Below, in pieces: positions 24,501-38,002 of a DNA stretch of 64,000 bases (within the stretch, counting starts at the first letter, position 1; every line of letters begins with the position of its first letter). This stretch comes from Pohlia nutans (lineage: Eukaryota > Streptophyta > Bryopsida > Bryales > Mniaceae), in assembly GCA_022496805.1 (NCBI GenBank), contig CM040100.1:19435009-19499008 (forward strand). The letters run 5' to 3'. The notes below the pieces were generated by a model. That model did not search any database. It was not told the DNA's origin and was given only the letters and a program-made list of their open reading frames with translations. A program made the translations under genes and the position numbers.

Positions 24501-26091
24501 GAAAGCAGAACGCAAGAGGGCACAAATAAAGACTAAAGCAGCAAGTGACACCACAAGCTGCATAAAGTGTGTGTGAGAACACTCTGATGGTAAATCCTTA
24601 CCTGAGCCACTGTGGCACCTGTTTCTAGGGACAAAGGGAGGTCTTTGACAACATGAGCTGTCACCCCCGTTATTGCCTCTGTCTCTTTCTTTAAACCGAT
24701 GCCAAATTCCTTCAAATCTTGCTGATATGTTTGAAGCACCCCTCCAGACTGCCAATTCAAAATAACAATTTAGCTTCATAGTGTAACTAGTCCGTACAGA
24801 ATAGAATCTCAAACATTAGTTTCCATGACAATAATGCATAGTTGCTACTTTCCATGATGCCGTTCACTTATTAAATTATCAAATTTCACTACGAGACATA
24901 TAAAACAAAACCCATGTTGTACGCAGCGTGATCCAAATATCTGTTCATGAAGACAAATGGTAGATAATCACCTTCTCCGCAATGGTCTTCATGAAGCCCC
25001 CAAAGTTCCAGCCACTGAGTAGTCACAGAGAACTAAACATTAGGCCTCACGACGAAAATCTGACGTATTCAACATCCTTTCCCCACATCCACTTGAAACA
25101 AACAGATCGACGTTATATGAGAGGTACTGTACACACCTTGCATGAGATTCTTTTGGTGATTCCTGCTCCACGTCCTCCACATCACCATCATGTTCCTAAA
25201 TGACAAAAAAGGAAAAAACATAGCTTGCTATCAGTACGACCTTTAATGTGTGACGCTCAGACACCACTTGCTTGCTTTCAAACGGCATGTATGTCATATT
25301 TCAAAATCCCATCTCACTGCATGAAACTTCTACGTCCCGCTGTTATAGAGCACTCCATTTATGAGGACAGCATCGAAAGAATTTTCCTTAAGAGAAACTA
25401 GAAAAGAAAAATGGCACTTCAGAAATGGCAACATAATACCACTCTACTATTTCCAGCTTCCATCATATACTCAAGCGAGAAAAGAACCATAGCTAAATCT
25501 AAAGCCATATCATTAAATTCTCAACTGTAAATTACGATGTGCACATGTTTCGACCTATAACCTAATATCCTTCAGAACCAGCAGACATTGCAGTGTCGGA
25601 ACGATACTTGCCACGATCTAGGGTTTCCGAAAGAAGAAATATTAAGTCAAAAGATAATGTAAATGTAATAGTAGTAGTAGTATATAATGAAGGTTCTTTT
25701 TACTTGCAAAGAGTGGGAGATGTCTCACATTCATTGTTCATGTACAGCTGCGAACTGCGGTTGATCAATTACGACTGCTACCTTTCATCTAATATTCTAA
25801 CTTTCATTTCAGCTGATTATCTGCACATGCACCAGCTAATCATCCGCAACTAAAGCATGTATTTCATCCGGACATACTATGATAATCTGCTCATTCAGCT
25901 TCGTATAACGGATCGTTAGGGATTGAAGCTTCACGATTAGCAGTCAAGTGACATACAGAGCGTAGAATTGTTGGCGAGGGGTACTACATTGTCCATACCT
26001 GCTGAGACTCGGCACGAGGTGAAGACGATGCGGAGGTGGATCCGAAAAGTCCACCCGAGAAGAAACCTCCGATTGAATTCCTTCCCATCAT
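21554..26091 (-). CDS. BSD-domain protein, 14 exons
   Basis: Exons (minus): 26091-25999, 25195-25137, 25014-24972, 24748-24602, 24374-24316, 24187-24077, 23856-23829, 23485-23388, 23186-23122, 22790-22692, 22602-22420, 22131-21999, 21851-21668 and 21595-21554. Phases agree throughout and give 447 aa. The BSD domain (about residues 198-250) shows the FATWVADFNLDD start and the invariant FWTRYFY end. N-terminal to it are a Gly/Ser-rich leader and amphipathic segments (GGVLQTYQQDLKEF, SLETVGQTLEEFGSSVW). The C-terminus is very acidic (EDLSWDVDEE). BSD domains occur in TFIIH subunit 1, synapse-associated proteins and DOS2-like proteins. Plant proteins with this layout are of unknown function, so I claim none. 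The least secure border is the acceptor of exon 11. Confidence 0.88.
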
Positions 26092-26880
26092 GTTTCTCGC
26101 AATGGCTTCCTCGCAATTTCGTCCTGGCCTAAAGCACAAAAAGTATTGCGAATGTCGAGAGTAGCAAAGCCTTATATCTTCCTATATCCTTCCGTTCTCC
26201 CTCAAACCTTTTGTCCAAAAACTACCTGCACTTCTTCGCGACAAACATAAACACTTGCTCCGATGCGTCGGTAAGAACAATATTCCCAATCCGGTGACCA
26301 AAATTCGGCACCCTCGCGTACTTCCTTAAAAAAGTAAACAGTAAGAACTCGGTCTTGGACCTTCAACGTCGTGGCATCTGCCGCTAAATGCGATCCCGAC
26401 CCCCGCCCTAAGGTGAAACCGCGTCTTCGAAACAGCACGTTAGACCGTCCAAACGGCTCCTACCCCTTCAGAGTCCGTTTCAATTCGCCACTAACTTGCC
26501 GGCAACGCAGAGCATCGACAGGGACGTCCAAAACCACGCGCCTCTACCTCAGTTCTCACGGCGTCCCTCAATTTTCACGGCGTTTTCGCTCTCTAGGGCT
26601 CAAATGAGTATAAAATTTGGAGGAGAGGGGATCAAACGAGAGCACGGCACGGCATGGATCGATCGCAAGCTACCGGAAGCGGCAAAATGCAACAAGATTG
26701 GACATAGCGTGCTCCGAAAGAGAGGTCATCTGCGGAGCTTCCGGGACAGAGAAGGAGGAGACGCTCAAGAGGCCGTGAGGGTTGCTCAAGGGTGAGAATC
26801 ACGGGCTGGGTTTCCGATGTGAAATCCCGGCGCCCGGCCTCGGCCTCGACCCGGTCCTCGTCAATAATTCGGAAGATGTG
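26092..26880 (-). promoter_or_regulatory. Upstream region of the BSD gene
   Basis: A GC-richer block lies directly ahead of the start codon and ends abruptly in AT-rich DNA at about 26,900. Leader and promoter presumably lie here. Open frames in it (for example 26,371-26,607) show no domain. This is a positional inference only. Confidence 0.4.
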
Positions 26881-27691
26881 GTGGACGAAAAGACGGTTTG
26901 TTTGAAAAATGATTCTCCCCTAAAATTTTAAATACGGTAGCATTGCAAATGTGAAATTATAAATATATATTTTTATTTTATTTTATTTTGTAAATAATAA
27001 ATTTGTATTAATAAATTTGTAAATATTTTGAATTCACATAAAGAAGATTTCAATAGAATTATCTGAAAATAGAATTGGTTTTCAAGCGGAGTTTAGTAGA
27101 GTTCTTTTCCTATAATTATAATTTATGACAAGCATTTGAGTTAAGCGAAAAGAAGCCCATCTATCCTCCCTTTTTGCTCTACTTCTAATCTCATTCTTGA
27201 ACTATACTTGGGTTGAATAGTGTCGTGTCATAGATTGTGCCCTTGTGGGCCATGGATTTGGAGCTTTAATGGAAGGTGTGGGAGTCATTGCATGGTGTGG
27301 AGAATAATGATAGCGGCTTGCTTTAGATTGTCTCCTAACTCATCATAGACTAGTTTTTGGTCTATTTATATTTCAATATGAGTTCAAGAGGAATTCAACA
27401 CAAGTTTGCTAAAACTTTCCTCTTTGGACTGACTTTTCGGTTAACTCTATTGTTCATTAATAGTTTCCATAGTCGAGGCTATTGGCTTTGGTGAATGTGT
27501 GGGAACTCTCCTTTAGCATTTGAGAGGTCACAAGTTCCGCACCTCATGGTGATACAGGGCCTTGCTTTAGATTATTCACCAACTCACTATAGACTAGTTT
27601 TGTAATCTTCTTGAACTCAAAACGAGTCTAAATTGAGTTTAAGGTTTTTTCTACTTTGAGACACTCTTTTTGGTTAACTCTAACATATTAA

Positions 27692-28046
27692 AGGTATCCT
27701 AAAAATCAAGTTGTGTTTGAACAAAATACCATGTGTTTTGTTTTAGTATACTCTTATTTGTTCACTCCAAATAGTTATAAAGTATGGAAGAGTTCAATAG
27801 TCTCTCATTATTAAGTGTGTAAGAGCTTGGTAGTCTTCAAACTCATAGAAAACTAATTTAGCTGTCAAAAATGACCACCAAGCTCTTACACCACCTTGAG
27901 AACCACCAAGCTCTTATACACCTAATAATGAGAGACCGCCGAGGTCTTCCATACCTTATAACTATTTAGAGTGAACAAATAGGAGTATATTAAAGCAATA
28001 CATGTGGTATCTTATTCAAACGCAATTTGACTTTTAGGATAACTCT
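27692..28046. mobile_element. Long-arm inverted-repeat element 2 (355 bp)
   Basis: Left arm GTATCCTAAAAATCAAGTTG and right arm ending CTTTTAGGATAACTC. Inside are GAGCTTGGTAGTCTTCAAAC and the opposite-strand copy ACCACCAAGCTCTTATACAC. It is nearly all arm with a short loop, so a transcript would fold into one long hairpin. Confidence 0.85.
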
Positions 28047-28259
28047 AATATTCCAATACAATGTAAAAAAGTAATAAAGGTTTTCAATTTTATCGATGAG
28101 TGACTTAAAATAAAATAAAGTCATGATATTAAAGTGGTGTGCATCATCTAAATCAATATGTAATTGTTGTTTAATATTTTGGAATATTATATTTGAATAC
28201 ATGTATCTTTACACATATTTATTGATAAATTAATTGCAAAATATTAAGCCTTGTTGAAT

Positions 28260-29019
28260 TTAACCCTTTGAAGTCTAGATGATGCACCGATTTCAAAGAT
28301 GTGTTATAAATTGTTGGATGAGTATCAATAATGGAGTTGATATACGAGCCAAAGCTGTAAATGTCAATGTGTAGATCACATTTGTATAGTTGGATTTATC
28401 ATATTTTATTAATAAATTTTAATTAACTTTTCAAGGTTTTTTTCATTACTTTATTAAGCCCTAAACTTTCTACCTCTATTAAAGTTTCCAAGATTCTCTT
28501 CGATGTTCTTGAATACTCGTGGATGCTCTTTTCTTCACATTTAAAGTAAGATTTCTTTATTTGATTTAACTAAATTTCCTCATACAATGCCAAATGTCCT
28601 CTCCCACCATAATTCCAAGAAAAAATGTTTGGAACCCTATTGTTATAAAATGTCATGTTGAAATTCAATCAAAATCCAAAACTAAAATTTTTTTAATAAT
28701 TTTTTTTTTATAATGAATTTGGAATGCAATGCACTATGAGATGGTATAATTTCCAATATTTGATTTTACATATTTTGGAAAATAATACTTAAGATCTCAC
28801 TTTTTGAACTAAAAATGAATCTGACATAACCCAATTTTGTTATTTTAGAAAAATTCATAATATTTTATTTTGAAAATTCATATTGTACAAGTGATAGTCA
28901 ACTAGCATAAGAACCAAGAAAATTTTGGATGGATGAAAAACATCACTATGTGTAATCAAGAAAAGGCTTATAATCTGTTCATCATCTATTATATGGACAC
29001 TAGAGCGTCAAAGGGTTAA
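28260..29019. mobile_element. TTAA-bounded element C (760 bp)
   Basis: Left end TTAACCCTTTGAAGTCTAG; reverse complement of the right end TTAACCCTTTGACGCTCTAG. TTAA stands at both edges. The interior is AT-rich and non-coding. It ends 64 bp before the CACTA element begins. Confidence 0.7.
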
Positions 29020-29083
29020 CTAGTGTACAAAAGTATATAGGCTAGATAGGTATTTAAACTTTGTTTTTTATACTATTATGGTT

Positions 29084-29127
29084 CACTAGTAGAAAAGGTG
29101 GCGCTCCCCAAGGAGATGCCCAGGCAA
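29084..29127 (+). repeat. Left terminal inverted repeat of the CACTA element
   Basis: Forty-four bases, the first 19 identical to the inverted right end. The next 40 or so bases contain the CACTACTAGAAAAT subterminal motif. Confidence 0.93.
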
Positions 29128-29129
29128 CA

Positions 29130-30790
29130 CTACTAGAAAATCTGCATCCGGATCAACAGAAAATGAACAACGAATCGTTGGTCCAGTCTGTGACTTTGGA
29201 CGCGTTGGTCTAGACAAGTATTAACATGGATTTGTTGATCCAGTTCTGTTGATTTGGTCCTGTAAGGGTTCGTCGGGGGTCATCTCTGGGCCTGCCACGT
29301 CTTTCTCAATTGCTGAGGTGTACTATGATTGGGCATGGTAAGTCGTGGAAAAGAAACTTACCGTTTACTGAATTTTTTTACAGCCATGGTAGAAATTTAG
29401 TAATTATCTTTCCATGCGCGGTCAAATCCTTAGTTATTGTCCAGTAATAACATTCACCTTTCCTTTACTGTAATGCCTAAAATTAGAAATGTTTAGCTTT
29501 TGTTCTGATTGGGCTTTTGAGCACCGCACGCATGCTTTGATTTCAGGGAGAAGCATTTACCATATCGCTTTATTCACACCACTAATCGCCCATATGGTAA
29601 AAGACTACAGTAGATCGTGGCAAAGATAAAAAAAAAACTCATGTAAATTGTGTCATACAAAGCATATTCAGCCACTGCCTTGTAATATCTCTATAACAGG
29701 GCAACCTTCACCAAAAATTTCCTCTATCCAATTCTGTTGGATTTTAAGTTTTGCGATTGTAGTCCATAAAGTTCTTAATATCTCAAGTCCCATCGCTACA
29801 CCCTACCTATTTGGACGCTGGTAACCACAGAGTAACCATGAAGCGTAATTGCTTCCGCATCATTTCCTAGCAATTTTTGACTATGAAGATATCACTCTGG
29901 GAATAGACTGTCATTTTATGTCCCTGCTCTTCATGCTTGCTGTGGTTGCTTGTAGAGCTTCCATAACTCCAGCTCCAGCTCTAGCTTCCATAACTCCAGC
30001 TTTAGGGTCCTCTTGTGATCTCCTGCGCAATGCATTCTACGTCATGCATAGATTCGTGCACCGTTATGAGTGTACACATGATCACTCCATCGATTCAGTA
30101 TTGTGATTACAGAGATAACATATTTTACGTTTGAAATTGAAACTTCATCGATAGAGATACATACCATTAGGCTGGTACTTCCTTCGAATACATTGAGATG
30201 ATAGGAGACACCGTCTTGGAAAAAGATAATACTCACTTCATTGGTTCTACGCCTACCACAAGCGTCCCAGTCCAACATCTCTTGGGTTCTGTCACTAAAG
30301 ACTTCCATACTTCAACGCATATTTATGAACAATGCTATATCTGGCAGTACGTCCTCCTCCTATCCCCTTATAAAACCTACTAAACACATACTCGTGCATT
30401 CGTTTCCTTGTTCATTCGTGAGGCATTACCACACTCAAAATTGCACACTGCCATACAGTATAATTCTGCTATATCTATTGTACTATATGCTATGTCAGAA
30501 GTTGCGTTCTTCCTTTGAACGTTGTGATAATGATGGGTGCTCTGACGTGCACTCGTTCATGACTCGATCTCCTGCAATACCACCAGTACTTCTGTTATTA
30601 ACATTCTCACTTCATCCATATTTGAAACCGTTGGCATATTTCTAACCGTGAAAATAATGCAACTTGGAGCTCCTTCCGTTCTACCCGTACTACTTCGTTT
30701 ATAGGTCCTACCATGCTATGTATTATACACTTCAGCACAAGACATTGGTGTACAGTTCACTATTACCGACATTCTGTGAAACAAACTTGC
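29130..30790. other. CACTA left subterminal region, no gene seen
   Basis: No domain-bearing frame. It contains short direct repeats such as CTTCCATAACTCCAGCT at 29,958 and 29,986. In En/Spm elements the subterminal region binds the TNPA-type protein; here I see only loosely repeated motifs. Confidence 0.4.
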
Positions 30791-30792
30791 CT

Positions 30793-33700
30793 TCATTCAC
30801 GATTGGGGTGCTTCCTCGGAGACTTCCTGCCCTTGCCTTTGTCTACCGATAAGCGATCAATCTCGGCTTGCAGCTGCCTAATCCTCTCGTCATTCGATAC
30901 ATTCTCTTGTCCACGGGTGATGCTATGACGTTTGTTGGTAGCACTCCCTCCTGTGCCCATTTCTGTGTCATACACATTGTCGCGTACGTAGTTCTCCAAT
31001 TTCTCCTTCCCCTGATCCAACACACGTACCCCAGTAAGCAGCTACATTCCAGTCTTTTCCTACTTCTACTCACTCATCTTTTCTAATTCGGTTCATATAC
31101 CAGTACGGTTACTAGTATACGGCTCCGTTACTATGTTTAGGGTCCGTTCGATTCCTCCTGCCGATCACCCACAGAACTACAACCTCTCGGAAAACCAGTA
31201 CAAACCATCGAACTGAAGGAGTACTGTTTCTCAACACATATCCTGGACTACAAATAAACTGTGTACGACACTGTACCTTGTTTGTAGCTCTATGTGTTTG
31301 ATCCCCTGCCACATTATGACCACAGTCACTCATGCTTCGCTCTGAAATATGAGTGTCTGACTCTGACGCCATTGAGTCCTGTTCCGATTCTAGCTGTTGG
31401 GTCTCCTTCTCCCGTTTAACTATACTCCTCCATTTTTTGTACCCTCCATAACCCTTGTCACGTGTTAATTCATACTCCATTTCATCGGGATCAGGGGACC
31501 TTTTGAATTTTTCTCGGAGCCTCTCGCGTACTCCATTCTCCCCACGAGAACCAGTCCTCCCATATGTTTTCCAGCACGCATTCGCATATCTCCCTTGCTT
31601 AGACTTGTCTTCCCTTTGCTGACTATTAGCTAACTTGACAAGTCGATCCCAAACTCCTTGGTCTATATGCAGTGGTTGCGGCTCTCCTTTCAGAATCAAT
31701 TTTATTAATTCTCCCCGCTTTCTGGTTACCGCCTTCCCCATCGTTGATTTGAGATGATCTTCATTCAGCGTCGCAGAATATTCAAAGTTGTCGTTCAATC
31801 TTGCCTTGAATGTTGTTACAGCTTCATAAGTCTGCCTCGATATATGGGTGCACGCTAAATCCAACCCTGTTGCCAACTTCCCTATCTCGGCAATCCATGC
31901 TTGTTTGCCGGGCCATAGGGTTTACCACTTGCATCCAAAGTCAGATAGAAAGGTTTCTTGCCCTCGCGCTCTCGCTGGGCTATATCTTGTTCTCGAACAG
32001 CTTGCTTATGACGTCTCGTTCTTCTGTCGACTGCTCGTTCATGAAGAGAATCTCCTTCGCCCTTCACCTTCTCTTTTGTCCTATTTTCTGACACTGCACC
32101 TGCATGTGAATTCCGAAGCACTGACACAGGGGGGACTGGGAGCTCGAGTATGCCTTGCCCCTCATGTGCGTTCTTCGTGTGCGATCTGGTGTCCAATATC
32201 GCTGGGACCGTGGACTGCTTTCGCCGGAGTATGAGTTCCGTCGGTGATGTCTCCCAGACCTTGATAGATTGCCTCGGTAGTGTGGAAATCCTGTAAGGCA
32301 CAGATCTTAGAAAGGGGCAAAAGCATCCATTGACGAACAGTTTGATACGCCGGGCCTATTCCACAGTTTCTGATCAGTTGTTATTCTATGTCTAGCAAAT
32401 GCTATAAAGGTGCATAATTTTTCAAAAAAATCCTACAAACACAATGCTAACGAACCATGATAACTGCAAATTTATTCAACTCGGTGCACAACTGAATTTC
32501 CAAGCCCGCCACATCCTAATGCAGATAGAATCATTAGTTCTACGTTAGATTCCGTGACTTTGAGGAAAAAACAATTTGTATGGTCAGATTATGTTCAATC
32601 CATCATGTTCGCAATGTTCAATTACATTAGTCGCATAGTCGCATGCATATACAACTGCTCAAATATAGACCAAACAGGTGGGTACAATTGAAATGGTACT
32701 ACCTTCGTGACTCCTTCCACGGTCCTCTCTATAATAGCGATCCCGTTTTGACAATATTCTCTCCCTCTCGTATGCAGGGCTCCTTGACCGATTGCGTTGA
32801 GGGCTCCAAGAGTCGTGCGGTGTGTAAGACCCATACCGACGACGGCGCGGGCTACGAGATCTATAATCAATTGATCGTTCGCGATGTGGTCGACGTGCAT
32901 GTCTATGCAAATCACTCCCCTCAATTGCCCGTCGTCCTGAATGCTGTTGGACCATTTAAATTGAATCAGTCATGTGGGACACCACAGTGGTCGTAAATAT
33001 TACCAATTTCAGGCTGTCAGGCAACGTGCATTCTGTTCATGGTAGCATACCTTGGAGTGGTAGTAATTTGGAGGTGAGTGACCCCGCGTATACCTCCTCC
33101 CCTCTTCATGTCTATGAACCTTACGTCCGGGTTCAGAATCCGTGATATTTTGCACAGCGTTCTCTGCCCTAGTGTTGCGCAACGAAGTGTTCAGTGACTT
33201 TGGTGTTGTCCCCGCACCTGGGATATCACAATCCATGGGTGCATTCACCGGGCGATCGATTACGTGAACCGGGCGCTCGTCCCTGCCTTTTTCAGTTGCC
33301 TGTACTTCTGAACTCCGTCCTACATTGTTTGAGGCAGTCAGAAAACATACGTTTGGAATTCGGAAGACCAGCACTCGTGATCCATGCATTTTCAATATTA
33401 TTCTATACTTCAAGTCTAAGGGCTACAGTTTACAGCATATAGAACTTGTACTGTAATTCTTCTCTTAAACAATATACACTTTCCTGTTTTATGACGTTGT
33501 GAGCACTAATAATCTTACAGGGTGATGGTGTACCTAACTGATGCCCACCTGGAATTGAAACCGGAGAAGGGACATGCACGTCGTTTGCGTTGGGTGGGCT
33601 CCTGCCTTGGTGCTCAAGCGCATGTGGAGAATTTGACGTTGTCGTTGGACACGATGTCCTCGTTGCCAGCTTTGATACAGTCCTAGGAATTCTTCCACAC

Positions 33701-34032
33701 GCCCTTGCGTCTTCGTCGGTCTTCCGATTTAGTTCTTCTACAATGCAGACAGGGTTCGGTCCTCGTCCCAAGATTACATCTGCGGTTCTAGCAGGCATTT
33801 CTTTCGTCTTCTTCATGCCCTTCCCACGCTCAACCCCTTTTGCTCTCCCGTTCTTACGAGGTCTACCCCTTCGAGTCGGCAGGTTTGAGGCTTCGGGTTC
33901 AAGGGGTCCTTCTCGGTCCTCTGTAGCATTTGCCATTTTAGATGTTCTAGTTTCCCACTTGGTTCCTGCTGTTGGTTTTTTTTTCCCGGACCACGGCTCC
34001 GGTCGGCCTTCTTCATGTAGAGTTGTCACCAT
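30793..34032 (-). pseudogene. CACTA second gene: AT-hook, RS-rich and Transposase_24-like protein (frame lesions)
   Basis: Exons (minus): 34032-33519, about 33416-33051, 32943-32703, 32290-31277 and 31041-30793. Phases agree except for the acceptor of exon 2, which is a guess. In order: an AT-hook (GRPRK, residues 56-60) among Lys/Arg clusters; an Arg/Ser-rich region (RSRSPRRRRYGS, RNRSRSPAYERER); a Transposase_24/Ptta-En/Spm-like region (WIAEIGK … VWDRLVKLANSQQREDKSK … NACWKTYGRTGSRG); and a C-terminal coiled coil (DERIRQLQAEIDRLS). In En/Spm, TNPA-like proteins bind subterminal DNA; that role is inferred. Two breaks appear in exon 4. The reading frame shifts at the six-base G run 32,129-32,134 and again at 31,900, each fixed by one extra base. 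Either the copy is decayed or these are sequence errors. Confidence 0.7.
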
Positions 34033-34069
34033 ATTGGAGGTCGCACCCTATGACAGAGCATCATAGAAA

Positions 34070-37000
34070 CGAATGGCTTAGACATCATGTAATCAAACTG
34101 AAATTATTGTATTAAGTCCTCTCCAACTTCTGTTTCATCAACCTATACCACTGTGGGGTCTATGAACATGATACTTAATTTAATGATTTTAGAGGTTTCT
34201 CGACAATTCACATGCAATTTGTCCGTTTATATTCTCTGAGTTACTTGGGGCTGCTCAATACTGCTGTTACGTGTCTTGAAGCACTCGACAAGTTTGTGCA
34301 CCTTTTCACTCTGTTGACAACAGCGATCACCATTCCAGTGTACCTTTAGTTCATCGAGATTGAAGAAGGATGTGTATTTTTAACTACGTACTACAGTCGA
34401 TTGTAATCGTATAGGCCACAAACTCTACCCAAAGCCGTTCATGCCTCAATACCACTTGTCAGCACTCTGTGAAGATTGTATATTGCACATCCACACCATA
34501 ATTCATAATCTACCACTACGTTGCTATGCATTGTGTTACCTGAGGCGTGTCAACCCAGCTTTTACGTTGCAGAAAAAACTGGACGAGTTGTGGCACCTTC
34601 CGTCTCTGATCACAACATCAATCACCAACTCAATTCAGTATTACTTGATTGTGTTCATATAAGTCTTTGTTACATGAAATATGAACTACATTGTTAAATA
34701 TTTATGTGCATCCAATATTACTCCTAGCCAATCATGTCTCAATATCACTTGTCCACTGTTCCATGATTTTCAACTAATTGCATCAGTTACATATGGAATG
34801 GATGGTATTCACTGGGGTTCGAGTTTTGCAACCACAGTTATTCATATAGAACAAATTACTATACAGAAAATAGTCATGCATGAACGTGGCATAAGATGTT
34901 GAACACATAAATATAATACGTGCACTCCCTATTTATTTCTGGAATGAAGTATTAGAGGGTCGTAAAACATATTTAATACTCTGCATTTTCACGAAAAGTT
35001 GTAACTGTAATCAATATTCATGATAAAGTCGGTATTTACCTTTGCAGGAGAACCCTCTGAAGTCCCTCTGTTGCGATCGAGGTTTTCAGTATTCACTATT
35101 GGTCTGCAATGAGATCATTGTATTGTGTCAAGTCCATGTTCACATTCACAAGTAATTGAGTTATTACTGAGTTTACCTTCCCCATACCACATATCAGTTC
35201 GTTGATAATAAGCCTCCTTCAGAAACCACTATATTTATTTGCACTTCTAAAATAATGCAAAAACCTAACTGGTTCATTCACTACCAAGCATGAAAACGAC
35301 AATGTGCAGCAGCAAGTTACCACCGAGTATCTAGAAATATTGGCAGCACAAGGCACTTCTACCTCGGACAACGGAGGTAGTGATTTCGGAGATATGTGCT
35401 CCAATTCTGTGGTGATGGGGGGATTCCCTACTTCCTGCACCTGCAAATCATAGATTAAAATAATGCTCATACGATGCAATGTAAGCTACGCAACTCGATT
35501 TAACCAAGTCCGATGGATATTTGTTTCTAGTATTACCTCAACAATTTTCATTACACTTTGAATTAGGATTCCTTCATATGCAGCGACAATTTCCTAAATG
35601 TATGAATATGCATTCCGCTACTGTGTCTACTGTATAACACTTATTGTGGGCTTGTCAACCCATCGTTTGGTACATTTGCAGAATTGCACAACTCGCCTCA
35701 ATTTCCCGCTCTGAAAAATACATAATACACAACTTAGTAGACATTCCAGAATCACTCAGAGAATATTTCTACTTTGATTATTTCTACTAATTCAACGTCT
35801 TACTCGTACCACCAATAGCTACCCCAATATTGATTGCCCACCCTCCAAAGGTAACGTACTTCACATACATTCTCCAACTGTACACAGTACGCTCTGCAAG
35901 AGTATATTCACAGTCCACAATTACCCAAACAAAAAACCAATGAAAAAGGGCAGTATTACTTTACACTTGGGGATTTTAAGACAGCAGCATCAGCCGAAGT
36001 GTTGGTTGTGTTTTGAATATTCGAAGATACACTACACACGGGCAATTCATTGTTAAAATACGATTCTCAAAACATCCACAACAACAAATCGCTTCATTTC
36101 ATTGATCACCGTAATCCCTAAGTATTTCATTGGTTTGGCACCTGTACGCACTGAATGAAAATGAAAAAGGCATACTAGGATGTCTTACAGTCGATCAGAT
36201 TCAGCGTGCTCTACTCTTGAAGTGGTTTTGGACAAAGGGGCCGGTACGCTGGAAATAAATATAATTAAATTATGAAAATCATACCATCTCATAGAGCATG
36301 TTATTCCAATTTCATTACAATATTTTATTCTATTTTTGTGTTAATGCGGGATTTTAAATCGAATTTCAAGAGAAAACCTTCCAAAAATAATTAAAAATAC
36401 TTTATAAAAAATATGATTAATCCAACCGTACAGATGTGATATTGACGTTGACATTTACAACTTTGCTTTGTACATCAACTCCATTTTTGGTATTCATCTA
36501 ACACTTTATAACGTTTTTTAGAAAACACTATTGAATTGGGACCTTAAAGGGTTAAGGTATTTCAGGTTAATAACCTTGCAGTAATAAATGTTGACAAACA
36601 ATGTATTTGCAGGAAATTGTAACAGCTTGCTAGGGTAAATTGAATATTGTAGTATATGAATTATATACAGTAGTGGCCGTAATCGGTATACAAAGTGGAG
36701 ATTTTCTACATAATGAGCATGAAATTCACATTATGAAGTTCCAACTCCCGAACAGATTAACAATGGCTTAGCCCCTAACTGCCTAAGCGTCCATTTCTGG
36801 ACGATGTACAGATTTCACCCAAAATATCTCATCCGTCATGCACTATTGTAGGGTGGAATTTATATTCAAGTAAATTCTATGGGAATTTAGCTTCATGCAT
36901 TTGTGATCCGATTTGAAATGTCGAAGTATTGAGAATTGTTTATGCCTAATGTCATGTTGTAGTGATTCACCCAAATTTTTGAAGAATTTAGTGTAAAAGT

Positions 37001-37480
37001 GCACTACAAAAAGTCAACTCGTAAAGTTAAACAACCAAGAAAAATCCAAAAATCACTACACTTAGAGTGTTACATTTCAACCGATCACAAAGAATTTCAT
37101 CCGCAGATTGCCAACATCTTATTTAACATCAAAAATACAAATTAATTTTGAATTTCATGTTTCAGATATTATACAAAATTATTGTGAATAGCAATCATGG
37201 ATATAACCGTATGGATAGAGTCTAAAATTCATAACATACATTTTTTATTAATATATGAAGTTCAAAATACACTTGTACGTTGCATTTTATAATGCATATT
37301 TGTAAAACTACCGTATTCCTTGCGCGGGCTCTACGCGTTTAGGAGTAAAAGCAATCATATATTCAATGTACATAGGAACGAAAATGATAGCCCTATTTCT
37401 CAATTGATAATGTAAAGGCATTAGTGTACAGTGTCACAAAATGAGTAACCTACAGCGAGACTGAAAAATAGAAGGAATTA
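34070..37480. other. Region between the two divergent CACTA genes
   Basis: No domain-bearing frame. A bidirectional promoter would be expected here because the two genes point away from each other. It contains the TTAA-type insertion 36,768-37,349 and a GGGTTAA motif at 36,549 that may be a solitary end of the same type. Confidence 0.45.
36768..37349 (-). mobile_element. TTAA-type element E (582 bp), inside the CACTA element
   Basis: Reverse orientation relative of 61,949-62,529 (581 bp). Shared blocks include AATCACTACACTTAGAGTGT and GTTGCATTTTATAATGCAT. The outer edges are decayed to TTAG and TAAA. Left end GCCCCTAACTGCCTAAGCGT. Confidence 0.75.
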
Positions 37481-37952
37481 ATATTTGTGCAGCATGCGGC
37501 GAAGATTATGTGCAACATATCACATTGAGCGATCTATAGCCAACAGGTTGGGACTTCCCGAATATCCATGCGCATGTAATTGCTGTAGGGGCGCTTCTAT
37601 TAGAAAAGTAGACACAGTGGCAAGGCATCACAGTATACATGGACGAGATGCTTATTTGTTGTACCCAGTCATGGCAATCTCTAAATTCCATACAAACTCC
37701 TGGAATAAAATGTTTGTGTGGGACTACAAGTTGTGGGTATACATATCACTTATTGCCAACATGTTATAGAAAACAATAGTGAATATAATTAGTAAGTCAG
37801 TCCAAGAGTAACTGATGGGGACTAATTTGAGATATTACTACATTATAAACTTGAAGAACACATTTGAAATGATAGCCACAAAATAAAAAGTTTGTTCAAG
37901 CGATTTGCTGAAATTAGAGCCGTGACTGTACAGTTGGGTACAAAAAAGTTAC

Positions 37953-38002
37953 GATTTGTGGGATCCAGTGGAGATTTGTGGGATCCAGTGGAGATTTGTG
38001 GG
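37953..38002. repeat. 20-bp tandem duplication in transposase intron 1
   Basis: GATTTGTGGGATCCAGTGGA occurs twice, followed by a third partial unit. Confidence 0.85.

Noticed and set aside
33590..34066. 158-codon plus-strand frame
   Set aside because: It is the antisense shadow of the AT-hook exon of the CACTA accessory gene.
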